A stretch of DNA of 64,000 nucleotides from Cryptosporangium minutisporangium (GCF_039536245.1 NZ_BAAAYN010000066.1:28400-92399); one strand, 5' to 3'. Shown: positions 1 through 8,740, counted from the first letter of the stretch. Translations and numbers: made by a program. Notes: generated by a model from the sequence alone, not told the origin.

Positions 1-1
1 G

Positions 2-1207
2 GTGGCCGTGGCGGTCGCGCACCAGCGGTGGCCGGACGCGGAACTCTCGGCCGCACCGGTGCTCTGGACCACCGTGGCGTGGGCGGTACCGACGCTGCTC
101 GGCGGCGTCTGGTCGGCGATCCTCGCGCACCGCGCCCTTCGAGCGGTCCGCGCCGAGCCGGACGCGATCCCGGGCGACGCGGACGCCATCCCGGGCGGCA
201 CCGGGGACGGCGGCGCAGCGAGTCCCAGCGGGGTCGCGGCTACCTGGCGGGAGCTGTGGCGATTCGCGACGCCACGCGCCGCCGCGTCCGCCTGTGAGAT
301 CGCCGGCATGCACGCCGGCATCATCCTGGTCAGCGCCCTCGCCGGGGTGACCGAGGCCGGGGTCTACAACGCCGCGCTGCGCCTCGCTCTCGCCGGGACG
401 CTGGCCCTGCAGGCACTTCGGCTCGCGATCGCCCCCACGCTCGCCCGCCTCCTCACGGTCGGCGACACGGCAGGCGTCGAGCACCTCCACCGCACCGCCG
501 CGGTCTGGATCACCGTCGTGTCGTTCCCGCTCTACCTGGTCTTCGCGGTCTGGCCCAGCGAGGTACTGCGGCTGTTCGGCCCTGGCTTCTCGGTCGGCGG
601 GCCGGCGCTGGCGCTCCTGGCCGCGGGCACGCTGGTCAACCTCGCCACCGGCCCGGTCTCCACGCTGCTCTTGATGAGCGGTCGGTCCACGCTCACGCTC
701 GCCGTCACCGCGACGTCGCTGACCTGCGGTATCGCGCTCGCAGTAGTGCTGATACCGCGGTACGGCGTCACCGGGGCGGCGATCGCCAAGGCGGCGGCCG
801 TCGTCGGCGAGAACGTCGCGATCACGCTGATCGTCCGCCGGACGGTCGGCGTCCGGACGCTCTCCCGCCCCCTGCTCCGGGCCACCGCCGCCGGGGCCGT
901 GTGTTTCGTCGTCCCGGCCCTGATCTACGACGTGGCGACCGGACACGCCGTGCCCGACTTCCGGGCCGCGGTGATCCTCGTCCTGCTCGGCAGCGTGGGC
1001 TACCTGGTCCTGCTCCGGCGCTGGCGGGGCGAGTTCGCGCTCGCGGACCTCGCCGCCGCCCTGCCGACCCACCGACTGCGGCTGCCCGGCAGCCGCCTCC
1101 ACCGCTCCGCTGGGCGACGCCGCCCGGTCGAGCCGCACGACCCGGCCGAGCCGCCACCGCGCCGGACCGATCCCCCTCCGTCCGATGCGAGCAAGGAGTA
1201 CCGATGA
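2..1207 (+). CDS. Polysaccharide flippase-like membrane protein (5' partial)
   Basis: This is the C-terminal part, about 400 residues, of a multi-helix membrane protein of the MATE/MOP flippase superfamily (polysaccharide biosynthesis or MurJ/Wzx type). Repeated hydrophobic helices are separated by short Arg-rich loops, and the segment GVTGAAIAKAAAVVGENV matches the usual C-terminal flippase helix. The tail is charged and Pro/Arg-rich, probably cytoplasmic. The reading frame is open to the window edge, so the real start lies upstream. The stop overlaps the start of the next gene (ATGA), so the two are translationally coupled. The likely role is moving lipid-linked glycans across the membrane; the substrate cannot be told. 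Confidence 0.7.
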   Translation: MAVAVAHQRWPDAELSAAPVLWTTVAWAVPTLLGGVWSAILAHRALRAVRAEPDAIPGDADAIPGGTGDGGAASPSGVAATWRELWRFATPRAAASACEIAGMHAGIILVSALAGVTEAGVYNAALRLALAGTLALQALRLAIAPTLARLLTVGDTAGVEHLHRTAAVWITVVSFPLYLVFAVWPSEVLRLFGPGFSVGGPALALLAAGTLVNLATGPVSTLLLMSGRSTLTLAVTATSLTCGIALAVVLIPRYGVTGAAIAKAAAVVGENVAITLIVRRTVGVRTLSRPLLRATAAGAVCFVVPALIYDVATGHAVPDFRAAVILVLLGSVGYLVLLRRWRGEFALADLAAALPTHRLRLPGSRLHRSAGRRRPVEPHDPAEPPPRRTDPPPSDASKEYR

Positions 1208-2199
1208 GCCCTCTTCAACCTCCGGGCAGCCCTCAACTCGAGCAACCTCGGCGGTCACCGGTCGGAAAGAGTTCATTGAGCATGCTTCGCCACGTCGAGG
1301 TGCCGGATCCGCTGCGTGCCGCCAAGCGCCGGGTGCCGCGCCCGGTGAAGCGGGTGGTCCGCCGCGCGGTGCGACGCTACGGCGAGCACACCGCCGACCA
1401 GCGCACGCTGCCGGACTTCCTGATCATCGGCACGAAGCGCGGGGGCACCACCTCGGTCTGGAACTGGCTGGTCCGCCACCCGAACGTCGCACCGATGTTC
1501 CCGGCGCTCCAGCAGATCAAGAGCCCGCACTACTTCGACATCCACTACAGCCGCGGCGAGCGCTGGTACCGCTCGCACTTCCCGAGCCGCGCCGCGCTCG
1601 ACCGGGCGGCCCAACGCACCGGCATCCGACCGCTGACCGGCGAGGCGAGCCCTTACTACCTGTTCCACCCGCTGGTGCCGGAGCGGGTTCAGCACACCGT
1701 CCCCAAGGCACGGCTGGTGGTGCTGCTCCGCAACCCGGTCGACCGGGCCTACTCCAACTACTGGGAGCGGCGCGGCTCGGCTGCCGAGTGCCTGCCCACG
1801 TTCGAGGCCGCGATCGACGCCGAGGAGGGGCGGCTACGCGGCGAGACCGAGCGGATCCTGACCGATCCGAACTACTACTCGTACCACCACGACTGGCACA
1901 GCTACCTGGCTCGCGGCCGGTACGTCGAGCAGGTGGCCCGGTGGCTCGACCGGTTCGGCCGTGACCAGCTGCTGATCATGCCGTTCGAGGACCTCCGGAA
2001 GAACCCGAGCGGCGCCTACCGGACGCTGCAGGAGTTCCTCAGCCTGCCGGTCGTCGAGCCACCGCGGCTGGCCCACCACAACAAGCTTCCGGCTCCGCCG
2101 ATGGCCACGGCGACCAGGGCGCGACTCGTCGAGTACTACCGCCCGTACAACGCCCGCCTGGCCGAGCTGCTCGGCGTGTCCTTCGACTGGGATCGCTGA
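1204..2199 (+). CDS. Sulfotransferase family protein
   Basis: A 331-residue PAPS-dependent sulfotransferase. The 5'-phosphosulfate loop is visible as IIGTKRGGTTSVWNWL near residue 75, and the 3'-phosphate-binding strand/helix as RLVVLLRNPVDRAYSNYW near residue 172, both diagnostic of heparan-sulfate-type sulfotransferases. Related genes in actinobacteria sit in surface-glycan loci and sulfate an exported sugar or lipid, which fits the flippase-like gene immediately upstream. The ATG at 1204 overlaps the upstream stop and has AAGGAG seven bases upstream. The acceptor is unknown. Confidence 0.85.
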   Translation: MSPLQPPGSPQLEQPRRSPVGKSSLSMLRHVEVPDPLRAAKRRVPRPVKRVVRRAVRRYGEHTADQRTLPDFLIIGTKRGGTTSVWNWLVRHPNVAPMFPALQQIKSPHYFDIHYSRGERWYRSHFPSRAALDRAAQRTGIRPLTGEASPYYLFHPLVPERVQHTVPKARLVVLLRNPVDRAYSNYWERRGSAAECLPTFEAAIDAEEGRLRGETERILTDPNYYSYHHDWHSYLARGRYVEQVARWLDRFGRDQLLIMPFEDLRKNPSGAYRTLQEFLSLPVVEPPRLAHHNKLPAPPMATATRARLVEYYRPYNARLAELLGVSFDWDR

Positions 2200-2260
2200 G
2201 CCGACCGAAGGCCCGTTCGCCGCCGGTCGGTTCCGACCGGCGTTCGTCCCGAGGAGAAAC

Positions 2261-4105
2261 GTGCGTCCTCCCTCCGATCCTGGCGGTCGCCAGGACCGTC
2301 ATCAGACCCCCGACCCTTCCCACCGCCGACGTCGGCTCAGCCGTGGCGCGACCGCGATCGCGCTGCTCGGCACCGCGATCGGACTGATACCGGCCACACC
2401 GGCGGCGGCGACCCGAGCCGACCGGGTACCCACCGCGGGTACGGCGTCCACCAAGGTTTTCACCGCGGACGCTCAGCCGACGTGGCAGACGAACGGGACG
2501 GTGTGGGCGGTCACCCACGTCGCCGGTGTCGTCTACATCGGCGGCAGCTTCTCGACCGTCCGGCCGCCCGGTGCGGCACCCGGAACCCGCGAGGTGGCCC
2601 GGGACAACCTGGCTGCCTTCGACGCCCGGACCGGGAACCTGCTGCCGCTCTCCCACCGCTTCGCCTCGCCCCGGCACGCGTTCAGCGACTCCAAGCCGGA
2701 TGTCACCTGCGACGTCGACTGGGACGCCCAGGTCTACACCTGCGACACGATCTACCGGATCAAGGCCTCACCGGACGGATCGACGATCTACGTGGCCGGT
2801 GACTTCACCACCGTGGACGGCCAGGCCCGGAGCAAAATCGCGGCGTTCCCGACCGCGAACGCCGCCCGGGTCAACCCGCCGCTCGACCGCCGCTTCGCCC
2901 CGCGCGGCATCAACTCCCGGGTGCGTGCGCTGGCGGTCGGTCCGCGGACGGTCTACGCCGGTGGGCTGTTCACCCAGGCCGGCGGCGCCGCCCGGGAGCG
3001 GGTCGCCGCGTTCGACCGGCGTACCGGCGCCGTGACCACGTTCAACGCCAGCGCGGACGGCGAGGTCATCGCGATGTCGCTGTCCGCGGACTACTCGCGG
3101 CTGGTCGTCGGCGGCAACTACAACACGCTCAACGGCGTCGCTCAGCATGCGCTCGGAGCGGTCAGTCCGAGCACCGGCCGGAGCACCGCGTGGGCGTGGC
3201 GCGGCGTCCCCCGGACGTCGTACATCACCGACATGGCCGTGGACAGCAACGCTGTCTACCTGACGGCCAACGGCGAGGGGACGTGGGACGGGCGGGCCGC
3301 CGTCGATCCGCGGACCGGTCGGCTGAAGTGGTTCGACAGTTGCCTCGGCGCAAGCTGGGCGGCGGCACTCCACGGCGACCTGCTCTACACGGGTTCGCAC
3401 GCGCACAACTGCAACGACACCGATGGTGGCTTCCCCGAGCAGGCCACCGACCAGGCGGAGCCGCGCTACTACCGGCTGCTGGCGCAGACCACCCGCGGTA
3501 ACAGCACGACGATCCAGTACTGGTTCCCGTCGACGAACGGCGGTGACCCGAACATTCCGGCGACCCGTTCGCCGTCGAAGCTGGGCCCACGCGCGATGGC
3601 CAGCGACGGCCGGTCGCTCTGGGTCGGTGGTCAGTTCACGACCGTCAACAACGTGCCGCAGCAGGGCCTGACCCGGTTCACGCTCACCGCGCGGTCGAAG
3701 CCACCGGCGACGCCCGCCGCGCCGACCCTGCAGAACAGTGGACAGAGCCAGGTGACGGTCACCTGGCGTGGGGTCGAGGACCTCGACGACCCGGTCGTCA
3801 CCTACCAGGTCTACCGCGGTTCGACGTTGGTGTACCGAGGCCGCGCGTCGGCGAAGCCGTGGGAGACGTCGAAGAGTTATTCGTTCACCGACCGCGGACT
3901 GACCGCAGGCACGACGGTTCGGTACACGGTCCGCGCGGTGGACGGACGCGGCACCGCAGGCGCGTTCTCGCCGGCGGCGACCGCCACCGTCGGCCGGAGC
4001 GTCGACGAGGGCAACGGCAACGGCTGGTCCGACCCGTGGGGCAACGGCTGGGGAGAGCAGGACAACGCCTGGTCCGACACGGACTGGAGCTGGGGCGGCT
4101 GGTAA
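2261..4105 (+). CDS. Secreted beta-propeller/fibronectin-III protein with Trp-Gly-rich tail
   Basis: A 614-residue exported protein. The GTG start follows GAGGAG. An Arg-rich N-terminus and a hydrophobic segment ending in AAA near residue 50 form a long signal peptide. Residues about 70-450 hold repeated VYIGGSF, IYVAGDF, VYAGGLF, LVVGGNY and LWVGGQF strands of a beta-propeller, with paired cysteines in the middle. Residues about 480-580 form one fibronectin type III domain. The last 30 residues are an unusual Trp/Gly/Asn/Asp-rich tail ending in GGW. It is likely cell-surface or extracellular, next to the polysaccharide genes; function unknown. Confidence 0.75.
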   Translation: MRPPSDPGGRQDRHQTPDPSHRRRRLSRGATAIALLGTAIGLIPATPAAATRADRVPTAGTASTKVFTADAQPTWQTNGTVWAVTHVAGVVYIGGSFSTVRPPGAAPGTREVARDNLAAFDARTGNLLPLSHRFASPRHAFSDSKPDVTCDVDWDAQVYTCDTIYRIKASPDGSTIYVAGDFTTVDGQARSKIAAFPTANAARVNPPLDRRFAPRGINSRVRALAVGPRTVYAGGLFTQAGGAARERVAAFDRRTGAVTTFNASADGEVIAMSLSADYSRLVVGGNYNTLNGVAQHALGAVSPSTGRSTAWAWRGVPRTSYITDMAVDSNAVYLTANGEGTWDGRAAVDPRTGRLKWFDSCLGASWAAALHGDLLYTGSHAHNCNDTDGGFPEQATDQAEPRYYRLLAQTTRGNSTTIQYWFPSTNGGDPNIPATRSPSKLGPRAMASDGRSLWVGGQFTTVNNVPQQGLTRFTLTARSKPPATPAAPTLQNSGQSQVTVTWRGVEDLDDPVVTYQVYRGSTLVYRGRASAKPWETSKSYSFTDRGLTAGTTVRYTVRAVDGRGTAGAFSPAATATVGRSVDEGNGNGWSDPWGNGWGEQDNAWSDTDWSWGGW

Positions 4106-4117
4106 CGCTGCAGAGCG

Positions 4118-4145
4118 ACGGGGCCCGGCATCTGCCGGGCCCCGT
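4118..4145. terminator. Bidirectional hairpin terminator
   Basis: A perfect 13-bp inverted repeat (ACGGGGCCCGGCA and its complement) with a minimal loop, followed by a T-rich stretch on the + side. It lies between two convergent genes and can end both transcripts. Confidence 0.8.
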
Positions 4146-4149
4146 TCGT

Positions 4150-4938
4150 TTACTTGGACGCTTCGATGGCCGACAGCATCTGTTCCGCGAGTTCGGGACG
4201 GCAGATCAGCAGGTCGGGCTGGTACGGGTTGGCGTTGTTGTACGACAGCGGGGATCCGTCCACCCGGGACGTGTGCAGACCCCCGGCACGAGCCACCACC
4301 ACCGGCGCGGCCGAGTCCCACTCGTACTGCCCGCCGTCGTGCAGGTACGCCTCGGCCTGGCCGCGGACGACCGCCATCGCCTTCGCCCCGGCCGACCCCA
4401 TCAGCAGCAGCTCCGCGCCGAGCTTCTCGGCGACCGCCTCGGCGTACGCGGGCGGCCTGCTGCGGCTCACCAGGATCCGCGGCTGCGGCGCCGCCGGACG
4501 CAACTGGGGAGGCTGCTCGCTGGTGAGCGTGGGCCCTAGGCCGGGCAGCGCGACCGCGCCGGCCACCAGGTCGCCGTCCTCCCAGAGCGCGACGTGGATC
4601 GCCCAGTCGTCCCGATCGAGCTCCGAGTACTCGCGCGTGCCATCGAGCGGGTCGACGATCCAGACCCGCCGGGCCGACAGCCGGACCGAGTCGTCCGCGC
4701 CCTCCTCGGAGAGCACCGCGTCGGCCGGCCGGAGCTTGGCCAGTGCCGCGGTGAGGAAGTCGTGGGACCGTCGGTCGCCGTCGGCCTTCAGCCGGCTCGC
4801 CGGCCCCGGCTTACGGGTGCGCAGCCGGAGCAGGATCACGCCGGCGTGCGTGGCCAGCAACCGTGCTAACTCGACGTCGGAATCGCACGTCATCCGTACC
4901 GCGAGGGTATCCGGGAAATCGGGCTCGGAGAGAGTCAC
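4150..4938 (-). CDS. cysQ: 3'(2'),5'-bisphosphate nucleotidase (CysQ-type)
   Basis: A 262-residue member of the inositol-monophosphatase superfamily. The metal-binding signature is clear: VLSEEGADD followed by WIVDPLDGTREYSE, and later WDSAAPVVVARAGG with the third metal-ligand Asp. Actinobacterial CysQ removes the 3'-phosphate from PAP, the by-product of PAPS-dependent sulfotransfer, and so sustains sulfate assimilation. A sulfotransferase gene lies 2 kb away, which fits although it is not in the same operon. The product could also hydrolyse inositol phosphates. Confidence 0.85.
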   Translation of the reverse strand: MTLSEPDFPDTLAVRMTCDSDVELARLLATHAGVILLRLRTRKPGPASRLKADGDRRSHDFLTAALAKLRPADAVLSEEGADDSVRLSARRVWIVDPLDGTREYSELDRDDWAIHVALWEDGDLVAGAVALPGLGPTLTSEQPPQLRPAAPQPRILVSRSRPPAYAEAVAEKLGAELLLMGSAGAKAMAVVRGQAEAYLHDGGQYEWDSAAPVVVARAGGLHTSRVDGSPLSYNNANPYQPDLLICRPELAEQMLSAIEASK

Positions 4939-5116
4939 CGGACCCTCCGCTCAGTCGGCCGGGCTGCCGTAACCACCTGTGTTACCCCCTGCCCCGGGTG
5001 CCGTCTGTTCGACACCACGTCGCTCGCAGCCCCGAGGCTAATGGGTGACGACGGTCCTGAACACCGGGACCGGTGCGGGGTGCCCCTCCCCCGGACGGAC
5101 GACGTTCTCGATTCGG

Positions 5117-5602
5117 TCACAGCCGGACCCACGACGTCTGCAACGGCTTCGCCTGCGGCGACCGAAGCGGCCGTAGCACCAGGCTGAACAGGCCGGTGGG
5201 GACGTCGAACTCGGCGTGTCCGTCGTCGTCGGTGGTGACGGTGAACGTGGCGCCGGTACAGCGCACCTCGGCGGACGCCCGCTGGGCGGGCAGGACCTCC
5301 AAGCTCACCCGCCGTCCGTTGCCGCGATCGCTGACCCGGAGGTCGGCGCCGCCGTTCCGGTGGCCGAACCGCATCGTCCGGACGGTCGGGTCGGCTGCGG
5401 CCCGGCGATCGTGGTCGAGGACCGAGTCGAACATCAGGTCGGCGACGAGCGTCTCGACCGGACGGGCGTCGAACGCGCGACGTGCGGCGGCGCGCACCGA
5501 CTCGGGGACGACGTTCACGGGCCCTCCTTCATCCACCCGGACGTCCCACGGCCGGGCCTCCCCCTCAGCGGCGTGGGCCCTACGCAACGGTTCCGGTGAC
5601 AC
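5117..5602 (-). CDS. Conserved hypothetical protein downstream of sigma factor
   Basis: A 161-residue soluble protein without a recognised domain. The N-terminal half is helical and charged; the C-terminal half alternates hydrophobic and polar residues in a beta pattern. The C-terminal stretch, with FTVTTDDDGHAEFDVPTG, resembles a carboxypeptidase-regulatory or Ig-like beta sandwich. The GTG start at 5602 has an excellent AGGAGG six bases upstream that overlaps the sigma-factor stop. It is therefore the third gene of an operon with the sigma-like pair and may be co-regulated with them. Confidence 0.6.
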   Translation of the reverse strand: MSPEPLRRAHAAEGEARPWDVRVDEGGPVNVVPESVRAAARRAFDARPVETLVADLMFDSVLDHDRRAAADPTVRTMRFGHRNGGADLRVSDRGNGRRVSLEVLPAQRASAEVRCTGATFTVTTDDDGHAEFDVPTGLFSLVLRPLRSPQAKPLQTSWVRL

Positions 5603-5611
5603 TGCTACCTC

Positions 5612-6397
5612 CTAGGAAGAGCCGGCAGTCGCCGGATTGATACCCGTGCCTTCGACGATTCCCCGCAGCTTCTCCAGACACCGGCCGCGCGTGGGGCCGA
5701 TGCTCCCGATCGGGATGTCCAACGCGGCGGAGATCTCGTCGTAGCTGGGCGCCGGATCGAGCAGCAGCAGTTGCAGGAGTTCGCGGCAGCGGGGGGTGAG
5801 CCGTCCGAACGCGCTCCGCATCTCGGCCTCCTGTTCGGCGGCGAGCAGGGCGGCGTCCGCCTCGGGCGTCGCCAGCCGGAGCCGGTCGGTGGCCGGGTCG
5901 AGCTCTTCGCCGGAGAGCACCGTGCGCTTCGCCCGGCCGAGCAGCCGGAGGCACTCCCGCCGTGCGGTGGTGGCGAGCCAGGCGCCCACCCGGCTGGGAT
6001 CGCTGAGCCGGTCGATGTTCTCCACCAGCCGCAGCCAGGTCGTCTGGCTGACGTCGCCGGCGTCCCCGGAGCTCAGCCGGTGGTTGCGGGCGACGGTCCA
6101 GATCAGGCCGCCGTACGCATCGACCAGCGCGTCCCAGGCGCTGCGGTCCCCACCGGCGGCGGCGCTCACCAGCATCGCGGCTTCCTCGGGAGCCAGGTTC
6201 GCCCGACGACTGCCGGCCGGGCGGTGGCCGATCGCGGGACCCGCCTCGGACTCGTCGACCTCGGTCTCCGGCTCGTTCACCAGGTCGGTGAGGCCGGACA
6301 CCTCGTCGGGTTCGAGCTGGGGTAGTTCGGCGGTGTCCGGTAGCGCGGCCAGTCCGATCCGCGGTACCGAAGCGCTCGCCATCGGGTCCGGCGTCAT
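5612..6397 (-). CDS. RNA polymerase sigma factor, sigma-70/ECF-like
   Basis: A 261-residue sigma factor. After a ~90-residue acidic N-terminal extension comes region 2: DALVDAYGGLIWTVARNHRL, then DAGDVSQTTWLRLVENIDRL (residues about 100-150) and WLATTARRECLRLL. Region 4 is at about residues 200-250, with a helix-turn-helix around PSYDEISAALDIPIGSIG. This architecture is typical of actinobacterial ECF-type factors. The ATG at 6397 overlaps the stop of the upstream gene (ATGA). No linked anti-sigma factor with a zinc motif is visible; the small downstream gene might play a partner role, which is inference. Confidence 0.85.
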   Translation of the reverse strand: MTPDPMASASVPRIGLAALPDTAELPQLEPDEVSGLTDLVNEPETEVDESEAGPAIGHRPAGSRRANLAPEEAAMLVSAAAGGDRSAWDALVDAYGGLIWTVARNHRLSSGDAGDVSQTTWLRLVENIDRLSDPSRVGAWLATTARRECLRLLGRAKRTVLSGEELDPATDRLRLATPEADAALLAAEQEAEMRSAFGRLTPRCRELLQLLLLDPAPSYDEISAALDIPIGSIGPTRGRCLEKLRGIVEGTGINPATAGSS

Positions 6398-6792
6398 CGG
6401 GCCTGGCCACCGGCGTCGGCGGACTGGTAGCCCGCGGCCGGCTGGAAGCCCGGAGCCATCCGGACGACGCCACCGTCGGCGAAGGCGGCCTCGCGGCGGC
6501 GTCGACGCTCTTCGCGCACCCAGGCGTCGACCTCGGAGCGCGCGGTGTGCAGGATCCACTCGTCGACCTGGGCCGTCGGCTGCTCGACCGGGTGCAGGGC
6601 CGGGTCCTTCACGTGGGCGAGCGCCCGGACGGTCGGCCATCGCTCGGCCATCCGGAGCCAGGTGAGCTGCGAGACGACAGCCGCCTCAGTGCACTCGAGG
6701 CCGGCGGTGGTCGCGAGGCCCCAGATGGTGTCCATGTGCTGGTCGACGAGCGCGTCCCACAACTGGTCGACCCCACCCACATCACCCGACAT
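6394..6792 (-). CDS. Sigma-70 region-2-like protein lacking region 4
   Basis: A 132-residue protein. Its first ~60 residues, including LWDALVDQHMDTIWGLATTAGL and VVSQLTWLRMAERW, resemble region 2 of the sigma factor encoded immediately downstream. The C-terminal half is Arg/Glu-rich and ends in a Gly/Ala tail; no region 4 HTH is present. The stop overlaps the start of the sigma gene. The ATG at 6792 is preferred because a TATATT -10 box lies seven bases upstream with no Shine-Dalgarno, suggesting a leaderless mRNA; a TTG three codons upstream is the alternative. It might be a decoy or partner competing for RNA polymerase, which is inference. Confidence 0.65.
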   Translation of the reverse strand: MSGDVGGVDQLWDALVDQHMDTIWGLATTAGLECTEAAVVSQLTWLRMAERWPTVRALAHVKDPALHPVEQPTAQVDEWILHTARSEVDAWVREERRRRREAAFADGGVVRMAPGFQPAAGYQSADAGGQAR

Positions 6793-6805
6793 ACCGGACA
6801 ATATA
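6793..6805 (-). promoter_or_regulatory. -10 element for leaderless transcript
   Basis: TATATT (6805 to 6800 on the minus strand) ends seven bases before the ATG, the spacing expected when transcription starts at the start codon. No clear -35 sequence is seen. Confidence 0.45.
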
Positions 6806-6835
6806 CGCGTGTCGACGCATGGCGCGCCCGGGCGC

Positions 6836-6873
6836 TGCGCACTTCGGCGCGGTATAGCCCGCCGAAGTGCACA
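6836..6873. terminator. Long intergenic hairpin
   Basis: An 11-bp perfect inverted repeat (GCACTTCGGCG and its complement at 6839-6849 and 6860-6870), extendable by two pairs after one mismatch, with a 10-base loop. It sits between the sigma-like operon and pth. It is probably a terminator, but there is no U-tract. Confidence 0.55.
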
Positions 6874-6892
6874 CCGCTCGGACGGTGACGAG

Positions 6893-7483
6893 CTACTTGG
6901 CGTGAAAGGTGTTCTGCACGGCCGCGAGGTCGGCGCCTAGCAGCGCCTCTACGGCGTCGGCCGCCGTGTCGACCAGGAACGGCAGATCCTTGCGTTCGAC
7001 CGCGCTGAAGTCGCGGAGGACGAAGTCGGCCGGGTCCTGCCTGCCGGGCGGCCTACCGATCCCCACCCGGACTCGCAGGTAGTCGCGGGTTCCCAGCGAC
7101 GTGGAGATCGAGCGCAGGCCGTTGTGACCGTTGTCGCCGCCACCGCGCTTGAGCCGGACCGCGTCGAACGGGATGTCGAGCTCGTCGTGGACGACGATCG
7201 TCCGCCCCGGCGGGATGCGGTAGTAACTCCGCAGCCCCGCGACCGGGCCGCCGGACTCGTTCATGTACGAGAGCGGCTTGGCCAGCACGACCCGGTGACC
7301 ACCGAGCCGCCCCTCGACCACCTCGGCGCGGGACTTGTGCTTGGTGAAGCGGCCACCGATCCGCTCGGCGAGTAGGTCGACGACCATCTGGCCGACGTTG
7401 TGCCGGTTACCGGCGTACTTCGGGCCGGGGTTGCCCAGTCCGACGACGAGCCACGGGCCGTCGTCGCCCGAGTTGGGGGCCAC
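6893..7483 (-). CDS. pth: Peptidyl-tRNA hydrolase
   Basis: A 196-residue Pth. The family signature [23 protein letters not shown] contains the catalytic His, and [10 protein letters not shown] the catalytic-pair Asp; [22 protein letters not shown] completes the fold. It cleaves peptidyl-tRNAs that drop off ribosomes. The GTG start is preceded by GGGAGG. It lies downstream of rplY in the same direction, the usual actinobacterial neighbourhood, but a strong hairpin separates the two. Confidence 0.95.
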   Translation of the reverse strand: MAPNSGDDGPWLVVGLGNPGPKYAGNRHNVGQMVVDLLAERIGGRFTKHKSRAEVVEGRLGGHRVVLAKPLSYMNESGGPVAGLRSYYRIPPGRTIVVHDELDIPFDAVRLKRGGGDNGHNGLRSISTSLGTRDYLRVRVGIGRPPGRQDPADFVLRDFSAVERKDLPFLVDTAADAVEALLGADLAAVQNTFHAK

Positions 7484-7503
7484 GGGGTCCCTCCCTCATG
7501 AGT

Positions 7504-7537
7504 CCGGCCGGAACCCCGAAGTACGGGTTCCGGCCGG
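7504..7537 (-). terminator. Terminator after rplY
   Basis: A perfect 13-bp stem (CCGGCCGGAACCC and its complement) with an 8-base loop, 14 bases beyond the rplY stop. It separates rplY from pth. Confidence 0.7.
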
Positions 7538-7551
7538 TCAGCTGGTGACGA

Positions 7552-8175
7552 TCAGACGTCAGCGGTCTGCTTCTCGTCCCGCTCGATGCCCGCCTCGGCC
7601 TCAGCGGCCTCCATCTCGGCCTCCGCCTGGGCGGCGCTCTGCTGAGCGACGACACCGACGACGCCGGCCTCGGGGTCGGTCACCAGCGTGACGCCCTGGG
7701 GCAACGCGATGTCCTTGGCGAGCAGGTGACGGCCGATCTCCAGGCCGTCGATGTCGACCTCGACGCCGTCCGGGATGTTGGTGGCCTCGGCCTCGACCGT
7801 GAGCGTGGTGAGGTCCTGGTTGACCAGGCCGCCGCGCTGCACCTGGCCGGTGAGGACGAGCGCCAGCTCGACGGTGACCTTCTCGCCCTTGCGGACGAGC
7901 AGCAGGTCGACGTGGTCGATCGTCATCTTCAGCGGGTCGCGCTGGACGGCCTTGGGGAGCGCCAGCTCCTTGCCGCCGTCGATCTCGATCGTCAGCAGGG
8001 TGTTCGCACCGTGCTTGATCGCGTTGGTGAACTCACGGGCCGGCAGCGCGATGTGCCGAGGGGCCTGGCCGTGCCCGTACAGCACGGCGGGGATCTTTCC
8101 GGCCCGGCGCGTGCGGCGTGCGCCGCCCTTGCCGAACTCAGTGCGCGGCTCGGCGGCGATTCGGACCTCGGACAC
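7552..8175 (-). CDS. rplY: 50S ribosomal protein L25, long CTC-type form
   Basis: A 207-residue L25/CTC protein. The N-terminal 5S-rRNA-binding domain includes RTEFGKGGARRTRRAGKIPAVLYG, and the C-terminal beta TL5 domain covers about residues 95-180. The last 30 residues are a Glu/Ala-rich acidic tail, common in actinobacteria. It binds 5S rRNA in the large subunit central protuberance. The GTG start follows GAGGAG at seven bases. Its own promoter must lie in the 565-base upstream interval. Confidence 0.93.
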   Translation of the reverse strand: MSEVRIAAEPRTEFGKGGARRTRRAGKIPAVLYGHGQAPRHIALPAREFTNAIKHGANTLLTIEIDGGKELALPKAVQRDPLKMTIDHVDLLLVRKGEKVTVELALVLTGQVQRGGLVNQDLTTLTVEAEATNIPDGVEVDIDGLEIGRHLLAKDIALPQGVTLVTDPEAGVVGVVAQQSAAQAEAEMEAAEAEAGIERDEKQTADV

Positions 8176-8530
8176 GACTTAACTCCTCGAACGCAAGCGT
8201 GAATATCGATTGACGTTGGGCGAGGGGCCGTGTCGTGGGCACCGCAGACGACGCGAGAAATATTCAGCGCGTCGATCACGGAGCCTGCGACACAGCCCCC
8301 TCGCCGGGCAACCTCGCCATCCTATCTTGCCCGGCCGGTACAACACGAACCGGTCCCCTGGAAGCCTACAAGCTGTACAGACTCCCGCATACCCGGGCAG
8401 ATAGGGTTATCCAGCACATCTCATGTGCATCGAGGGTTACCAAGGGCCCCGGGGCCCTCACCCCCAGCGTGCGCAACCCGAGCCGAATCCGCAAATGCGC
8501 TGGACGCTGCGCGGCACAACGTCGCCCAGG

Positions 8531-8612
8531 ACGCAGTTGCCGTTGAAGCGCCGCCAAGCGCGTCGCTAAACGTCGACCTGACGCAGTGGTCGTTGAAGCG
8601 CCGCCAGGCGCG
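8531..8612. repeat. Imperfect direct repeat, two 32-bp copies
   Basis: Copies at 8531-8562 and 8581-8612 match at 29 of 32 positions and share the core CGTTGAAGCGCCGCCA. Start-to-start spacing is exactly 50 bases. Function unknown. Confidence 0.7.
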
Positions 8613-8658
8613 CGCAGTTGCTCGAACCTGGAGCCCGCCCAGGACGAGGCTGGCAGTC

Positions 8659-8707
8659 GAGCGCGAGGCCGCCTCGACCTTTGCTCTGGTCTCAAGGCCT
8701 CGCGCTC
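8659..8707 (-). terminator. Probable prs terminator hairpin
   Basis: A perfect 12-bp inverted repeat (GAGCGCGAGGCC and complement, 8659-8670 and 8696-8707) with a 25-base loop begins 34 bases beyond the prs stop. Confidence 0.5.
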
Positions 8708-8740
8708 GCCTGTCAGGCTCGCCCCTGGTCGGGCCGCCCA

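Larger units (their letters stand above)
8176..8740. other. Intergenic interval with repeats, no gene
   Basis: This 565-base stretch between rplY and prs shows no convincing coding region. It holds a ~50-bp-period direct repeat (8531-8612), a GC palindrome near 8444-8459 and a hairpin probably ending prs (8659-8707). The rplY-proximal 150 bases are AT-richer and should contain the rplY promoter. Confidence 0.5.

Noticed and set aside
2768..4321. Long open frame (517 codons) on the minus strand opposite the secreted propeller gene
   Set aside because: Arg/Gly/Pro-rich composition typical of GC-rich antisense shadows; the plus-strand gene has a signal peptide, repeats and an FnIII domain.
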